Virus record (IMG/VR): IMGVR_UViG_3300034418_011568
Coordinates: 1-39,629 of that record
Reading direction: 5' to 3' (one strand)
From: a virus
Length of the DNA: 39,629 nucleotides
The notes beneath the pieces are model-generated. The model searched no databases and had not been told where the DNA came from. It worked only from the letters and a program-made list of their open reading frames with translations. The position numbers were made by a program, and so were the translations under genes. Below are positions 31,069-38,920 of the stretch, in pieces. Numbering within the stretch: the stretch's first letter is position 1; each line of letters opens with the position of its first letter.

Positions 31069-31152
31069 ATGCCCCCGGTAATTGTCTTCGGCCTTACCTG
31101 GATGTTAGGTATGCTGTTTGTCACTATTTACCTGACACAGATAGCTAACTGA
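31069..31152 (+). CDS. Tiny single-span membrane peptide (27 aa)
   Basis: The frame reads P-P-V-I-V-F-G-L-T-W-M-L-G-M-L-F-V-T-I-Y-ending in T-Q-I-A-N, one membrane helix. Similar in kind to the peptide at 12761-12850. Starts 15 bases after the previous stop; ribosome site GTGCTGCC is poor. Confidence 0.35.
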   Translation: MPPVIVFGLTWMLGMLFVTIYLTQIAN

Positions 31153-31182
31153 CCCTACAAATCCAACTCTTAATTGATTCCA

Positions 31183-32253
31183 ATGACTTACAGCAACGCT
31201 GTTTCCCAAGCCTACGCAGCCGACGGCCGCGGCCCAGCGGTTTACGGCAAGTACCGCGAACGCGGCTACACCGTGAACCCACTGACCGCTCAGGTGGGCA
31301 CGATTGTCCCCGAACGGTGCACAGCTTCAGAGGCCTTTGCCATCGCTGGCCTTGATTGGACCGCTGACCGCCGCCCGGTGACGTTCATGGGCGCCGACGG
31401 CCCGGTGCAATCACCCGAGCACGTTGCGATTGTCCGCAGCGACACTGATGCGCTGCTGGGAATCCACGGCGCGGGCTACACACCGGTTCAGAACGATGCG
31501 CTGGTGCGGATCCTGGACTATTTGCACGAGGATGCCACGATCGAGAACGTGCTCTCGCTACGCGGCGGCCGCAAGGTGTTTGCCACAGCGACCATCGACA
31601 CCGAGAGCGAGGTATTGCCTGGCGACACGGTGCGCCGTTACTTGCACCTGTTCAACTCCCACGATGGGAGCAGCGGCTTCGGTGTGTTCTTCAGCGACAT
31701 CCGTCTGCGCTGCGCTAATCAGCTGTCTTATCTGACAGGCAAGGCTGCAGGCGCTGCGGTTAGCAAAGGCGCGGGCCTGCGTGCCCGGCACACTGCATCG
31801 GTTACGCAGTTCGCTGAGCGTCTGCCACAGCTGATCGACCTAGAGCGCCGTAGCTTCCGCCAATCAATTGACGAACTGCGCGATCTGACTAGTGTGCAGG
31901 TGACCCAAGAGGTCGCCCGCCGTGTGCTCGAGGCCACTTACGCCGACAAGCTCGCGGTGCCTTACAAGGACAAATCAGGCGCCACACGGCCCCGCACGAT
32001 CGGCGATCTTACCGAGGTCGACACGGTCCGCAGCCACTTTTCCGGTGACACCGGCTATGGCATTCGTGACCTAGCCGGCTGCGCTGGGACGCTTTACGGG
32101 TTGTTCAATGCGATCACGCAATGTGAGACGCACAACCTGGGTCGTGCGAAGGACGAAACGGAGCGTGCCCGCGCCCGTCTGGAGTCGCTGTGGGGTGGCA
32201 CATCAGCCAAGCGCATCACCCGAGCACGTGAGGCATGCCTGGCGTTGGTTTGA
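31183..32253 (+). CDS. DUF932-type phage/plasmid protein
   Basis: ATG 31183 is preferred to a TTG nine bases upstream. 356 residues. Motifs A-I-A-G-L-D-W-T, T-P-V-Q-N-D-A-L-V-R-I, F-N-S-H-D-G-S-S-G and I-R-L-R-C-A-N-Q-L fit the DUF932 family (phage/plasmid-like protein of TIGR03299 type). The end is helical. The exact role is unknown; it is often placed among replication or plasmid genes. Its codon use returns to the genome average, unlike the C-rich block before. Confidence 0.8.
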   Translation: MTYSNAVSQAYAADGRGPAVYGKYRERGYTVNPLTAQVGTIVPERCTASEAFAIAGLDWTADRRPVTFMGADGPVQSPEHVAIVRSDTDALLGIHGAGYTPVQNDALVRILDYLHEDATIENVLSLRGGRKVFATATIDTESEVLPGDTVRRYLHLFNSHDGSSGFGVFFSDIRLRCANQLSYLTGKAAGAAVSKGAGLRARHTASVTQFAERLPQLIDLERRSFRQSIDELRDLTSVQVTQEVARRVLEATYADKLAVPYKDKSGATRPRTIGDLTEVDTVRSHFSGDTGYGIRDLAGCAGTLYGLFNAITQCETHNLGRAKDETERARARLESLWGGTSAKRITRAREACLALV

Positions 32254-32295
32254 CCTTGTAGCTCCTCTCTAGTGTTAAGCAAACTCCTTTGCCGA

Positions 32296-32700
32296 ATGCA
32301 AATCCCTGACAATCCTGAAGCCCTGTTCGATCAGCTGAGCGACAGCAGCGTCAGGGAGATTTTTCCCAACTACGACAGCCTGCGTCCGCGTCACCGCAAG
32401 CTAGTTCACCTGCTCCACACGGAGCTAACCAAGGGTGAGCTGAGCGATGCGTCGTTCATGGACACGATCGCTTTTATCACTGTGCTTTGGCGTTGCTTTA
32501 ACCGGACCGCCTGCTTACAGATGGAACAGCTGATCGAGAACAACGACGAGCTGGAGACGCAGTGGATCAACGCTGCCCTGGACTACGCCCGCGTTGAGCA
32601 GTTCATCGACTCTTGCATGAACCTTTATGACTCAGCTCCCGATCTGACCGAGCTTGATGGGGAGAGCACGTACCACCTCCACCGGAGGTCGTCAGACTGA
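32296..32700 (+). CDS. Hypothetical protein (134 aa)
   Basis: ATG 32296 chosen over a GTG at 32272. Helical: D-N-P-E-A-L-F-D-Q-L, H-R-K-L-V-H-L-L-H-T-E-L and E-Q-F-I-D-S-C-M-N-L-Y. No domain is recognised. Confidence 0.6.
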   Translation: MQIPDNPEALFDQLSDSSVREIFPNYDSLRPRHRKLVHLLHTELTKGELSDASFMDTIAFITVLWRCFNRTACLQMEQLIENNDELETQWINAALDYARVEQFIDSCMNLYDSAPDLTELDGESTYHLHRRSSD

Positions 32701-32704
32701 TAGA

Positions 32705-32749
32705 GCCGGTTCGCGCCGCTCGCTGACCGCCTCCGGCCAATCTCTTTTT
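32705..32749 (+). terminator. Weak terminator candidate
   Basis: GCCGG and CCGGC close a 23-base loop and are followed by TCTCTTTTTC. Weak stem. Confidence 0.3.
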
Positions 32750-32775
32750 CTTCACGGCGCTGCCGTTGCTTTCGC

Positions 32776-32961
32776 ATGTCTTCTGCTGCGTTTGCTTTGT
32801 ATGACTTGTGCAACCCGGTAACGGGCATTGTGCTGTATCGAACCTATGCCACTACAAATGAAATCCTGAATGCCAATGCACGCCTCCGAGATCGCGGCAT
32901 CACAAACCGGTACTACCCGGCAGGCACGTACCACGCGCCTTTACTACACGATCCGCGCTGA
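32776..32961 (+). CDS. Small hypothetical protein (61 aa)
   Basis: A-L-Y-D-L-C-N-P-V-T-G-I-V-L-Y-R-T and N-A-R-L-R-D-R-G. Its final 86 bases are shared, in another frame, with the start of the next gene. Confidence 0.5.
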   Translation: MSSAAFALYDLCNPVTGIVLYRTYATTNEILNANARLRDRGITNRYYPAGTYHAPLLHDPR

Positions 32962-33145
32962 GCACGGATACCTGGCTGCTTCTCATAGCAGTGAGGGTCC
33001 ACCGATTGTGGTGCTCCCCACTGCTGAAGGCGCCACTCGCTTCATCGACTTCATTACTGCCACGCGCCGCGCCGCTGCTTTGCAGCAGCTTGGCTGGCGT
33101 GATCTACGTGTAGTCGCAATCGAACTTCCTATTAAGACGCAATGA
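32876..33145 (+). CDS. Hypothetical protein overlapping the previous gene (89 aa)
   Basis: ATG 32876 or 32870. The part after 32961, Y-Y-T-I-R-A-E-H-G-Y-L-A-A-S-H-S-S-E-G-P-P and R-V-V-A-I-E-L-P, looks like real protein. The 86-base overlap is long for this phage, and no later start codon is available. ATGA overlap with the next gene. Confidence 0.5.
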   Translation: MHASEIAASQTGTTRQARTTRLYYTIRAEHGYLAASHSSEGPPIVVLPTAEGATRFIDFITATRRAAALQQLGWRDLRVVAIELPIKTQ

Positions 33146-33531
33146 CGCTCCCTGCATCCCGCTACCAAGCGATGATCAAGCGAGCCGAAATCCACTATGC
33201 CCGTCAGGGCTTTGTTAAGTGGTCGGATCTCGCTTTTGAGCTTGGCGTTAGCCGCCAGCGCATTTTGCAGATGATGCAGCAAGCGGTCTGCCTTGGCCAT
33301 CTGACCGAGGACGATCTAGACCGCTACCGCTCTGAAGCTGCACGCCGTGCCGCCGCGCGTACCAATGAGGAACTGCGCCGCGGCCTTAGTCGACTGAAGG
33401 TGAGCGTCGTGCTTACCCCCGAGAACCTCGAGTGGCTTAGCAAGACGCACGCCGATGCGCCTCACGGCACAACAGTCGGCGACCTGATTAACACCGCAAT
33501 CACCCACTACCGGAACAACAACGATGTCTGA
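33142..33531 (+). CDS. Putative DNA-binding protein (129 aa)
   Basis: W-S-D-L-A-F-E-L-G-V-S-R-Q-R-I-L-Q-M-M fits a helix-turn-helix; the end T-P-E-N-L-E-W-L-S-K and V-G-D-L-I-N-T-A-I looks like a ribbon-helix-helix-type tail. Arg-rich middle. Probably regulatory. Overlaps the following gene by eight bases. Confidence 0.6.
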   Translation: MTLPASRYQAMIKRAEIHYARQGFVKWSDLAFELGVSRQRILQMMQQAVCLGHLTEDDLDRYRSEAARRAAARTNEELRRGLSRLKVSVVLTPENLEWLSKTHADAPHGTTVGDLINTAITHYRNNNDV

Positions 33532-33691
33532 TGAGCGTTTTTGGAACACCGTGCACCGTTACTGCGCGGAGCTTGCCCCTGTGGTTGGCCCGATCTTCGG
33601 AGCTGCCGCTGACTTAGCCGGAGCGCTTGATCGCGCCGGTGCGGCGAGTAACACGCCTGCCAGGCTGCCTGCAGCCCCCGAGGACGACTGA
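33524..33691 (+). CDS. Small hypothetical protein (55 aa)
   Basis: Overlaps the previous gene. R-F-W-N-T-V-H-R-Y-C-A-E-L and G-P-I-F-G-A-A-A-D-L-A-G-A-L; amphipathic helices. Function unknown. Confidence 0.5.
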   Translation: MSDERFWNTVHRYCAELAPVVGPIFGAAADLAGALDRAGAASNTPARLPAAPEDD

Positions 33692-33700
33692 CTTACCGCT

Positions 33701-33952
33701 TTGCACTCCCACACCGACCCACTGACCCTTGCTGATGAGGCGTTCCTCGAGCGCGCCCACACAATGTGCGCTAGCAAGGTGCCTCACTTGAACCGCCAAT
33801 CGGCCATCGCGCATCTGAAGCGCGGTGGCTATGCGGGGACACCGTATGCCTGTCCGCTGTGCGGTAACTGGCACACGACGACGTATGACCGGGCCGCAGC
33901 TAAGCGCTTTTCTCGGCGCTTGTCTCGGCTATTACGCGATGAGACTGCCTAA
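33701..33952 (+). CDS. Small zinc-ribbon-like protein (83 aa)
   Basis: TTG start nine bases after the previous stop. K-V-P-H-L-N-R-Q-S-A, then Y-A-C-P-L-C-G-N-W-H-T-T-T, a C-x2-C-x2-W-H pattern of metal-binding phage proteins. Arg-rich end. Nucleic-acid binding is probable. Stop overlaps the next ATG (TAATG). Confidence 0.6.
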   Translation: MHSHTDPLTLADEAFLERAHTMCASKVPHLNRQSAIAHLKRGGYAGTPYACPLCGNWHTTTYDRAAAKRFSRRLSRLLRDETA

Positions 33953-34113
33953 TGAAGCTGTATCAAGCCCGTTTGCAAACTATGACTGTTGCCGTCATGG
34001 CGCACGATTTAGAAGACGCTAAACTCTGCCTACAGGAGACTTATCCAAATCAGACTATTCTTAGTTTGATTATTGCTCCTGAATGGTTCGAGACACCCGA
34101 AGATCAACTTTAA
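33952..34113 (+). CDS. Small hypothetical protein (53 aa)
   Basis: TAATG coupling. A-V-M-A-H-D-L-E-D-A-K-L-C-L, then I-L-S-L-I-I-A-P-E-W-F-E. A/T-richer than its neighbours. No family recognised. Confidence 0.55.
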   Translation: MKLYQARLQTMTVAVMAHDLEDAKLCLQETYPNQTILSLIIAPEWFETPEDQL

Positions 34114-34134
34114 GTATTCACCGAGCATCACTTA

Positions 34135-34404
34135 ATGAACGAAGCAACCCGCCTCGATCAGCAACGCGCTGACATGATGGAAGCGCTTTACGTGGCAAGC
34201 GGCCGCACCTGCAGCACCTACACAGGTTTGTGGGAGGAGTTCTGCTACGACATCGCGGCCAACTTCCGCGACACGTACTACCCGGATCTGCTTAACCGCG
34301 TGGTGCGTGCAATGGACGCCACCGAGTCTGTGATGACGCAGAAAGCAGCGCAGCAGGCCATTGAGGTGTGCCGTCAGCAGCTGCTGGGAGACAAGTGGCG
34401 ATGA
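34135..34404 (+). CDS. Hypothetical protein (89 aa)
   Basis: Helical. R-T-C-S-T-Y-T-G-L-W-E-E-F, Y-Y-P-D-L-L-N-R-V-V-R-A-M. ATGA overlap with the next gene. Confidence 0.6.
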   Translation: MNEATRLDQQRADMMEALYVASGRTCSTYTGLWEEFCYDIAANFRDTYYPDLLNRVVRAMDATESVMTQKAAQQAIEVCRQQLLGDKWR

Positions 34405-34691
34405 ATTATCACGCTCTTGCGCTGGAGCTGACCGAGCGCCTCTCCGAGCACGTTCCCGCTGACGATGAGTTCTTGCGTTACGTCCGCCGTGTGCTGACGC
34501 CACCAGTTGGCTGCGGCTTTAAGCGTGGCGAAAGCAATCCAGCAAATGTATTAACAGCGGACAACGTGCGCGAAATGCGCCGCCTGCGTAGCGACGGCCT
34601 TACGTTTGGTCAGCTGTCTATCCGCTATGGAATCAGCAGCAAACAGTGCTGGCGCATATGTAAAGGTCAGCAGTGGGGCTGGGTGGAATGA
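34401..34691 (+). CDS. Helix-turn-helix protein (96 aa)
   Basis: Start at ATG 34401 overlapping the previous stop. The end V-L-T-A-D-N-V-R-E-M-R-R-L and L-T-F-G-Q-L-S-I-R-Y-G-I-S-S-K-Q-C-W-R-I is a helix-turn-helix like those of NUMOD modules. No nuclease domain is attached. Regulatory or a remnant of a homing enzyme. Confidence 0.6.
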   Translation: MNYHALALELTERLSEHVPADDEFLRYVRRVLTPPVGCGFKRGESNPANVLTADNVREMRRLRSDGLTFGQLSIRYGISSKQCWRICKGQQWGWVE

Positions 34692-34861
34692 CTAAAGCCG
34701 ACGGCGACCAAATGTGTGCCAACTGCCTTTATTGGCGCGAGCCGGAGTGCCGTCGACATGCACCTCACCCCGAGAACGGCAGTCACGCTCTATGGCCCTC
34801 TACGTGCCCCCAAGACTGGTGCGGCGAGTGGGTGTCTTACACGAAGGACCATTATGACTAA
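34688..34861 (+). CDS. Small cysteine-rich protein (57 aa)
   Basis: Coupled by ATGA. C-A-N-C-L-Y-W-R-E-P-E-C and T-C-P-Q-D-W-C-G-E-W, probable zinc knuckle. Ends inside the following gene by eight bases. Confidence 0.6.
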   Translation: MTKADGDQMCANCLYWREPECRRHAPHPENGSHALWPSTCPQDWCGEWVSYTKDHYD

Positions 34862-35024
34862 CGCTGTCGTTCTCAGCCGCACCGATCGCGATCACGGCTA
34901 CATCGAGACCCTCCAACCCGAGCGCGGTGAGATCTATTACCGCAGCTGCGTGGGTGGCGTATGTCGCTATTCGAGCGATTTATGGCAGGCTGAGATGTAC
35001 TTAGATCAGATGCTTAATCCCTGA
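34854..35024 (+). CDS. Small hypothetical protein (56 aa)
   Basis: R-T-D-R-D-H-G-Y-I-E-T-L-Q-P and I-Y-Y-R-S-C-V-G-G-V-C-R-Y; likely beta-hairpin fold. Overlaps the previous gene by eight bases. Confidence 0.55.
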   Translation: MTNAVVLSRTDRDHGYIETLQPERGEIYYRSCVGGVCRYSSDLWQAEMYLDQMLNP

Positions 35025-35038
35025 GCCATTCAGAACAA

Positions 35039-35296
35039 ATGACTGACAATCAAGTTCCCTTTTACCGCTCTTATTTGCTTCACAACAAAAACGTTTTCCT
35101 AGACAAGCTTTCCGAGCTTTCCGACACCGAACTGCACATGCTCAACATTGAGACCAAGGCTGCACTGCAGGATGCCCGCCATGAGTTCGACGTTCTAGAG
35201 AACAAGAATTCCCCCGAGGCCGGCCCAATCTTCCGCCGTATGAAGCTTGCGGGCTACTTCCAGGCCGCGATCAAGCTGGAGATGGAAGCTCAATAG
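35039..35296 (+). CDS. Hypothetical protein (85 aa)
   Basis: Helical, acidic: L-D-K-L-S-E-L-S-D-T-E-L-H-M-L and A-A-I-K-L-E-M. Its stop lies one base before the first copy of a 38-bp repeat. Confidence 0.6.
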   Translation: MTDNQVPFYRSYLLHNKNVFLDKLSELSDTELHMLNIETKAALQDARHEFDVLENKNSPEAGPIFRRMKLAGYFQAAIKLEMEAQ

Positions 35297-35297
35297 T

Positions 35298-35335
35298 CCT
35301 TCTTGAAATCCTGCCTGACGAAGATGGTTGACTAC
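35298..35335 (+). repeat. 38-bp direct repeat, copy 1
   Basis: Identical over 38 bases to 35990-36027. Here it covers the start of the next gene (ATG 35324). In copy 2 it covers the end of one gene and the start of another. Confidence 0.95.
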
Positions 35336-35821
35336 AAGTTTGTGCCACCGCCGCACCTGCTCAAAAAGTTCTCCGAACAAGCACGAGAGGACAGTCAAAA
35401 GCGCGGACGCCCTGGTTACTGCAAGACGTTTGCCAAGCTCTGCATCGACTGGGCGCTGAACTCCAAATCATCTCCTAATAATCTCCAAATTGGGAGTTCC
35501 GACATCACGCCACCTCCAGAGTTGGAAAAGCAGTGGTTTGCCGCTTGGGAGCGCGGTGATAATGAAGAACTTTCTTTCGCAGATTTTGTTATTCCCCGTG
35601 CCGCAGCTTGGGGCGCAGACCAAGAGCTAGAGGCGTGCTGTGCGTTGCTGGATAAGTTCAACGACGGTTTTTGGTGCGAGGAACTCCGCGCCGCCCGCCG
35701 CCCCAAGCCGCCGAGCTTGAAAGAGCAGGCTCTCGCAGCCGCACGCATCGAGCTAAATCCCGATGGCAAGAACGGTGCTCTTATCATCCACGCCCTTGAG
35801 CAACTTCCCGATCACTGTTAG
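35324..35821 (+). CDS. Hypothetical protein (165 aa) in repeat-bounded cassette
   Basis: ATG 35324 lies in the 38-bp repeat; a TTG at 35303 is possible. Residues 5-40 are basic (P-P-P-H-L-L-K-K-F-S-E-Q, K-R-G-R-P-G-Y); the end, L-K-E-Q-A-L-A-A-A-R-I-E-L and A-L-I-I-H-A-L-E-Q-L-P, resembles the ends of the next two genes. That suggests a family sharing a C-terminal motif. Function unknown. Confidence 0.6.
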   Translation: MVDYKFVPPPHLLKKFSEQAREDSQKRGRPGYCKTFAKLCIDWALNSKSSPNNLQIGSSDITPPPELEKQWFAAWERGDNEELSFADFVIPRAAAWGADQELEACCALLDKFNDGFWCEELRAARRPKPPSLKEQALAAARIELNPDGKNGALIIHALEQLPDHC

Positions 35822-35840
35822 TTATTACCACTAATCACCC

Positions 35841-36023
35841 ATGACCCAACAACACCCAGCCCCGTTTGAAGACTTCTCCACCGAACTTCAAGATCCTTGG
35901 CCTGTGGTCGAGCGCTTGCGCATGGCGCTACGCGAGGCAGAACGCTACTGCCTCGGCGCTGAGAACACAACCGGCCATTGCATCACAGCCCTTCTTGAAA
36001 TCCTGCCTGACGAAGATGGTTGA
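35841..36023 (+). CDS. Small acidic protein (60 aa) ending in A-L-L-E-I-L-P-D
   Basis: V-V-E-R-L-R-M-A-L-R-E-A-E-R-Y-C and C-I-T-A-L-L-E-I-L-P-D-E-D-G. Its last 11 codons lie in the 38-bp repeat. The stop overlaps the next start (ATGGTTGA). Confidence 0.55.
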   Translation: MTQQHPAPFEDFSTELQDPWPVVERLRMALREAERYCLGAENTTGHCITALLEILPDEDG

Positions 36024-36027
36024 CTAC
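35990..36027 (+). repeat. 38-bp direct repeat, copy 2
   Basis: Identical to 35298-35335. It holds the 3' end of one gene and the ATG of the next. Confidence 0.95.
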
Positions 36028-36102
36028 CTAGACGACAACGCTTTGTCCATCATCCGCCGCGCACTGGAGCAGATTCCCGCTGCTTCATTGTTGCCGGCGT
36101 GA
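36019..36102 (+). CDS. Tiny protein (27 aa), probable remnant
   Basis: It starts M-V-D-Y, the same first residues as the 165-residue protein, then A-L-S-I-I-R-R-A-L-E-Q-I-P, similar to that protein's end. It looks like a form with the middle deleted or an ancestral short gene. A CCGCC/GGCGG hairpin follows. Confidence 0.4.
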   Translation, partial: VDYLDDNALSIIRRALEQIPAASLLPA

Positions 36103-36145
36103 TCCGCCACTGGCGGCCGGAGCCCACTGTTAGTCCTGAATTCAA

Positions 36146-36337
36146 ATGCCCCACGTCTCTCCACTTCTAATCACCATCCGCTCCACCGAGGACGGCTACT
36201 ACCACTGGGAGCTCCACGACGGTCCTGATGGTGCTTTCACTTATGCGGGCACCGCCCCGTTGCTGGAGCGCTGCTTTGAGGACATCGTGCGAGCCCAGTG
36301 GAGCCTGGCCGAGAACCTCACCAAGGAAAACCTTTAG
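36146..36337 (+). CDS. Small hypothetical protein (63 aa)
   Basis: I-T-I-R-S-T-E-D-G-Y-Y-H-W-E-L and L-E-R-C-F-E-D-I-V-R-A-Q-W-S. Small alpha/beta protein of unknown role before dCTP deaminase. Confidence 0.6.
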   Translation: MPHVSPLLITIRSTEDGYYHWELHDGPDGAFTYAGTAPLLERCFEDIVRAQWSLAENLTKENL

Positions 36338-36348
36338 CCACCCCTTAC

Positions 36349-36957
36349 GTGATTCTTTCCGACACCGAGATCAAACGCCTGGCCACCGAGGCCGGGATGA
36401 TCACGCCTTTCATTCCAGGCCTAGTCCGCACGCGGCGCGACGATGTGCGTGTGCTTAGCTATGGCGCCTCGAGCTATGGGTACGACCTGCGCCTTAGTGA
36501 ACGCGAGTTCTACACCTTCCAGGGGCTATACGAGCTCGGCAGTGACCGCACTGCGGTGATCGACCCGAAGAACTTTCAAAGCGCACACCTGGTTCCGGTG
36601 CCGCTGCGGTACACACCCGAGGGCGAGTCCTATTTCGTCCTTCCGGCGCATAGCTACGGCCTTGGCGTCGCCATTGAGCATCTGGCGCTGCCGCCCGACG
36701 TAACTGCGCTTTTCATAGGTAAAAGTACTTACGCACGCTGCGGCGTGATTGCCAATACGACCCCAGGCGAAGCGGGATGGCATGGCCACCTGACCTTGGA
36801 GTTCAGCAATAGCAGCAGCTCACCGTGCCGCATCTATGCAGGCGAGGGCATTGTGCAGGCGCTGTTCTTCCGCGGCGCACCATGCGAGACCTGTTATGCG
36901 ACCCGTGCAGGTAAGTACCAGGACCAACCCGAGCGCGTAATAACTGCCCGCATTTGA
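36349..36957 (+). CDS. dcd: dCTP deaminase
   Basis: GTG 36349 gives 202 residues, close to the 193 of E. coli; upstream in-frame codons overlie the previous gene. It starts V-I-L-S-D-T-E-I-K-R-L and has S-S-Y-G-Y-D-L-R-L, G-K-S-T-Y-A-R-C-G-V, and the catalytic-site segment G-E-A-G-W-H-G-H-L-T-L-E-F with the conserved Glu. It converts dCTP to dUTP, feeding dTTP synthesis. It acts with the dNMP kinase at 24751. Confidence 0.92.
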   Translation: MILSDTEIKRLATEAGMITPFIPGLVRTRRDDVRVLSYGASSYGYDLRLSEREFYTFQGLYELGSDRTAVIDPKNFQSAHLVPVPLRYTPEGESYFVLPAHSYGLGVAIEHLALPPDVTALFIGKSTYARCGVIANTTPGEAGWHGHLTLEFSNSSSSPCRIYAGEGIVQALFFRGAPCETCYATRAGKYQDQPERVITARI

Positions 36958-36991
36958 GCTTGCCTTGCTTCAAAACAGGCGGTAAGTTCTC

Positions 36992-37012
36992 CCTATAGTA
37001 TGAACTTATAGG
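36992..37012 (+). promoter_or_regulatory. -10-like TATAGT within a CCTATA/TATAGG palindrome
   Basis: TATAGT at 36994-36999 matches the -10 consensus at five of six, but no good -35 stands 16-18 bases upstream. CCTATA (36992-36997) and TATAGG (37007-37012) form an inverted repeat over it. It may drive the terminase genes under an activator or repressor. Confidence 0.4.
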
Positions 37013-37025
37013 AACCTTTAACCCT

Positions 37026-37511
37026 GTGGCAGATCGCGTTTACGGCCCGGATGGACTTAACGAAAGGCAGCGCATTGCTGCCACTTTTCTTGCGCAGGGA
37101 AAGACCATCCGAGAGACCGCGCGTCAGCTTGGAGTAAGCGAAAAGTCGGTCTACACATGGCGGCAGCGCCCAGCGGTGCAGCAAGCCATTGCCCGGATTC
37201 AGCAGGACCTGCTTTCCGAGACCGGTGGCATGAACATCAGCACAATTCCTGATGCCATCCGTGTTCTCGATGAGATCATCAATAACGACGACGCCCGCGC
37301 TGCTGATCGCATCGCCGCTGCCCGCACGTTGATGAGCGGTGCGCAGGCTTATCAAGAGCGCCGCATCCTGGAGCGCCAGATTGCTGACCTAGAGCGCCAG
37401 CTGCTGCGGCTTACGGCCGCCAATGACGCGGTAGCAGATGCACCATCCGCTGCCCCCGAGGACGACGACCTACTGCTGCCTTCTGCTGATCCTGCGGACT
37501 TCGAAAGCTGA
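37026..37511 (+). CDS. Terminase small subunit
   Basis: GTG start, 161 residues. Helix-turn-helix G-K-T-I-R-E-T-A-R-Q-L-G-V-S-E-K-S-V-Y-T-W, then helical R-I-L-E-R-Q-I-A-D-L-E-R-Q-L with acidic end. Immediately precedes and overlaps the large terminase by one base (TGATGG). It recognises the packaging site. Confidence 0.85.
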   Translation: MADRVYGPDGLNERQRIAATFLAQGKTIRETARQLGVSEKSVYTWRQRPAVQQAIARIQQDLLSETGGMNISTIPDAIRVLDEIINNDDARAADRIAAARTLMSGAQAYQERRILERQIADLERQLLRLTAANDAVADAPSAAPEDDDLLLPSADPADFES

Positions 37512-38920
37512 TGGCATCTGTTTCTAGCCTCCGCAAGCGCGTAGAGCGCCTTCAGACCGAACTAGCCCGCCGTCAAGCCCGTGCTGCGCTGTACGAGCCT
37601 GCTAGTCCTACGCAGGGGCAGCTCCCCGGCGTGGAGGCTTGGCCGTCGTTCGCACGACGCACGTGGATCCGCACGAGCGGCACGATCGCGCCCTTCGATC
37701 CGTATGCGTACCAGATAGATCTGATCCGTTCGATCAACGAGAACCCGAACACGCTGGTCAATAAGTCCCGACAGACCGGCGTATCCGAGACCGTATGCAA
37801 CTACCTGCTGTGCCGCGCCCTCACCGAGCGTGGCTTTGCTGCGGTGATCTTCTCCAAGACGCAGCAGGACGCCTCCGAGCTTGGCCGCCGCGTGCGTGCG
37901 ATGGCGAATAGCCTCCGCGGCGAGTCGGTGCGCTATCTGACTGATAGCACCACGCAACTCGCATTCGAAGGCCGCGGCACGCTGTATTTCCTGCCGGCGT
38001 CACCCCGCGCCGCTCGTGGTATCCCCAGCTGCTCCGTCCTCTTCATGGACGAGGCCGCCTTCCTCGAGGGTGCTGCCGAGATCTACCGCGGCGCTATGCC
38101 CACGCTGTCCATGGTGGGCGACGACGCCAAGGTGATCGTGGTGTCCACACCCGACACGGAGCTGGACTGGTTCGGCCAGCTGTGGCACGCGGACGAGGGT
38201 GACTGGAACAAGGTCGCCATCCATTACTCGCAGCATCCGATTTACGGTGCAGACCCCGACTGGGCACGCCGTACACGTGAGTCGCGTCGGATGACACTGG
38301 CAGCCTGGAACTCCGAGTACGAGCTCACCTTCGGCGCCACTGACACGCAGATCTACCCCACCGAGCTGGTTGCCCAGGCTTCCCGCGGCCACTGGCGGGA
38401 GTGCGGCTCCATCAACCGCACTTATGTGATTGGGGTCGACCCGAATGCTGGAGGCAACGACTACTTCGTTGCAATGGTTCTGGACGTGACGAGCGCTCCC
38501 TACGAGGTCGTCGGAATGTACCGAGAGAACGGCAAGAGCACCGATTACAGCTTGAAACATGTAAAAGCCTTAATTGAGGACTACATGCCACAGCGCGTAA
38601 TTGTGGAGAAGCAGGCGATGGGCGCTGTTATCGCTGAAGCACTGCAGCATGTGCTGCCAAATTATGCCATTGAAACCTTTAACACCAGTCGTGCGTCCAA
38701 GACAGTGGCAACGGATCGAATTTTGTATTTGCTTGAGCGGGAAGAGCTGCTGTTTCCTGCGGGGATCATCGCGGACGAACTCCGAGCGTTTCAGCAACGC
38801 GAGAACGGCAGCCGCGAGGCCGCCAGCGGAGCGCACGACGACACTGTGATGGCGCTGGCTTTTGCCTGTTCGCTGATCCCGGAGACGCCTGCTACTGCGA
38901 GCTTCTTCGACAATATCTAG
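37511..38920 (+). CDS. Terminase large subunit
   Basis: 469 residues. Walker A N-K-S-R-Q-T-G-V-S-E-T (about 85), adenine-binding Y-Q-I-D-L-I before it, Walker B V-L-F-M-D-E-A-A (about 175), motif III V-V-S-T-P, and nuclease residues in I-G-V-D-P-N-A-G-G (about 306), V-E-K-Q-A and H-D-D-T-V-M-A-L (about 443). It pumps DNA into the prohead and cuts it. It shares CTAG with the convergent HNH stop. Confidence 0.95.
   Translation: MASVSSLRKRVERLQTELARRQARAALYEPASPTQGQLPGVEAWPSFARRTWIRTSGTIAPFDPYAYQIDLIRSINENPNTLVNKSRQTGVSETVCNYLLCRALTERGFAAVIFSKTQQDASELGRRVRAMANSLRGESVRYLTDSTTQLAFEGRGTLYFLPASPRAARGIPSCSVLFMDEAAFLEGAAEIYRGAMPTLSMVGDDAKVIVVSTPDTELDWFGQLWHADEGDWNKVAIHYSQHPIYGADPDWARRTRESRRMTLAAWNSEYELTFGATDTQIYPTELVAQASRGHWRECGSINRTYVIGVDPNAGGNDYFVAMVLDVTSAPYEVVGMYRENGKSTDYSLKHVKALIEDYMPQRVIVEKQAMGAVIAEALQHVLPNYAIETFNTSRASKTVATDRILYLLEREELLFPAGIIADELRAFQQRENGSREAASGAHDDTVMALAFACSLIPETPATASFFDNI

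Noticed and set aside
34077-34100. tRNA-like GGTTCGA word
   Set aside because: Lies in a coding frame, with no cloverleaf around it.
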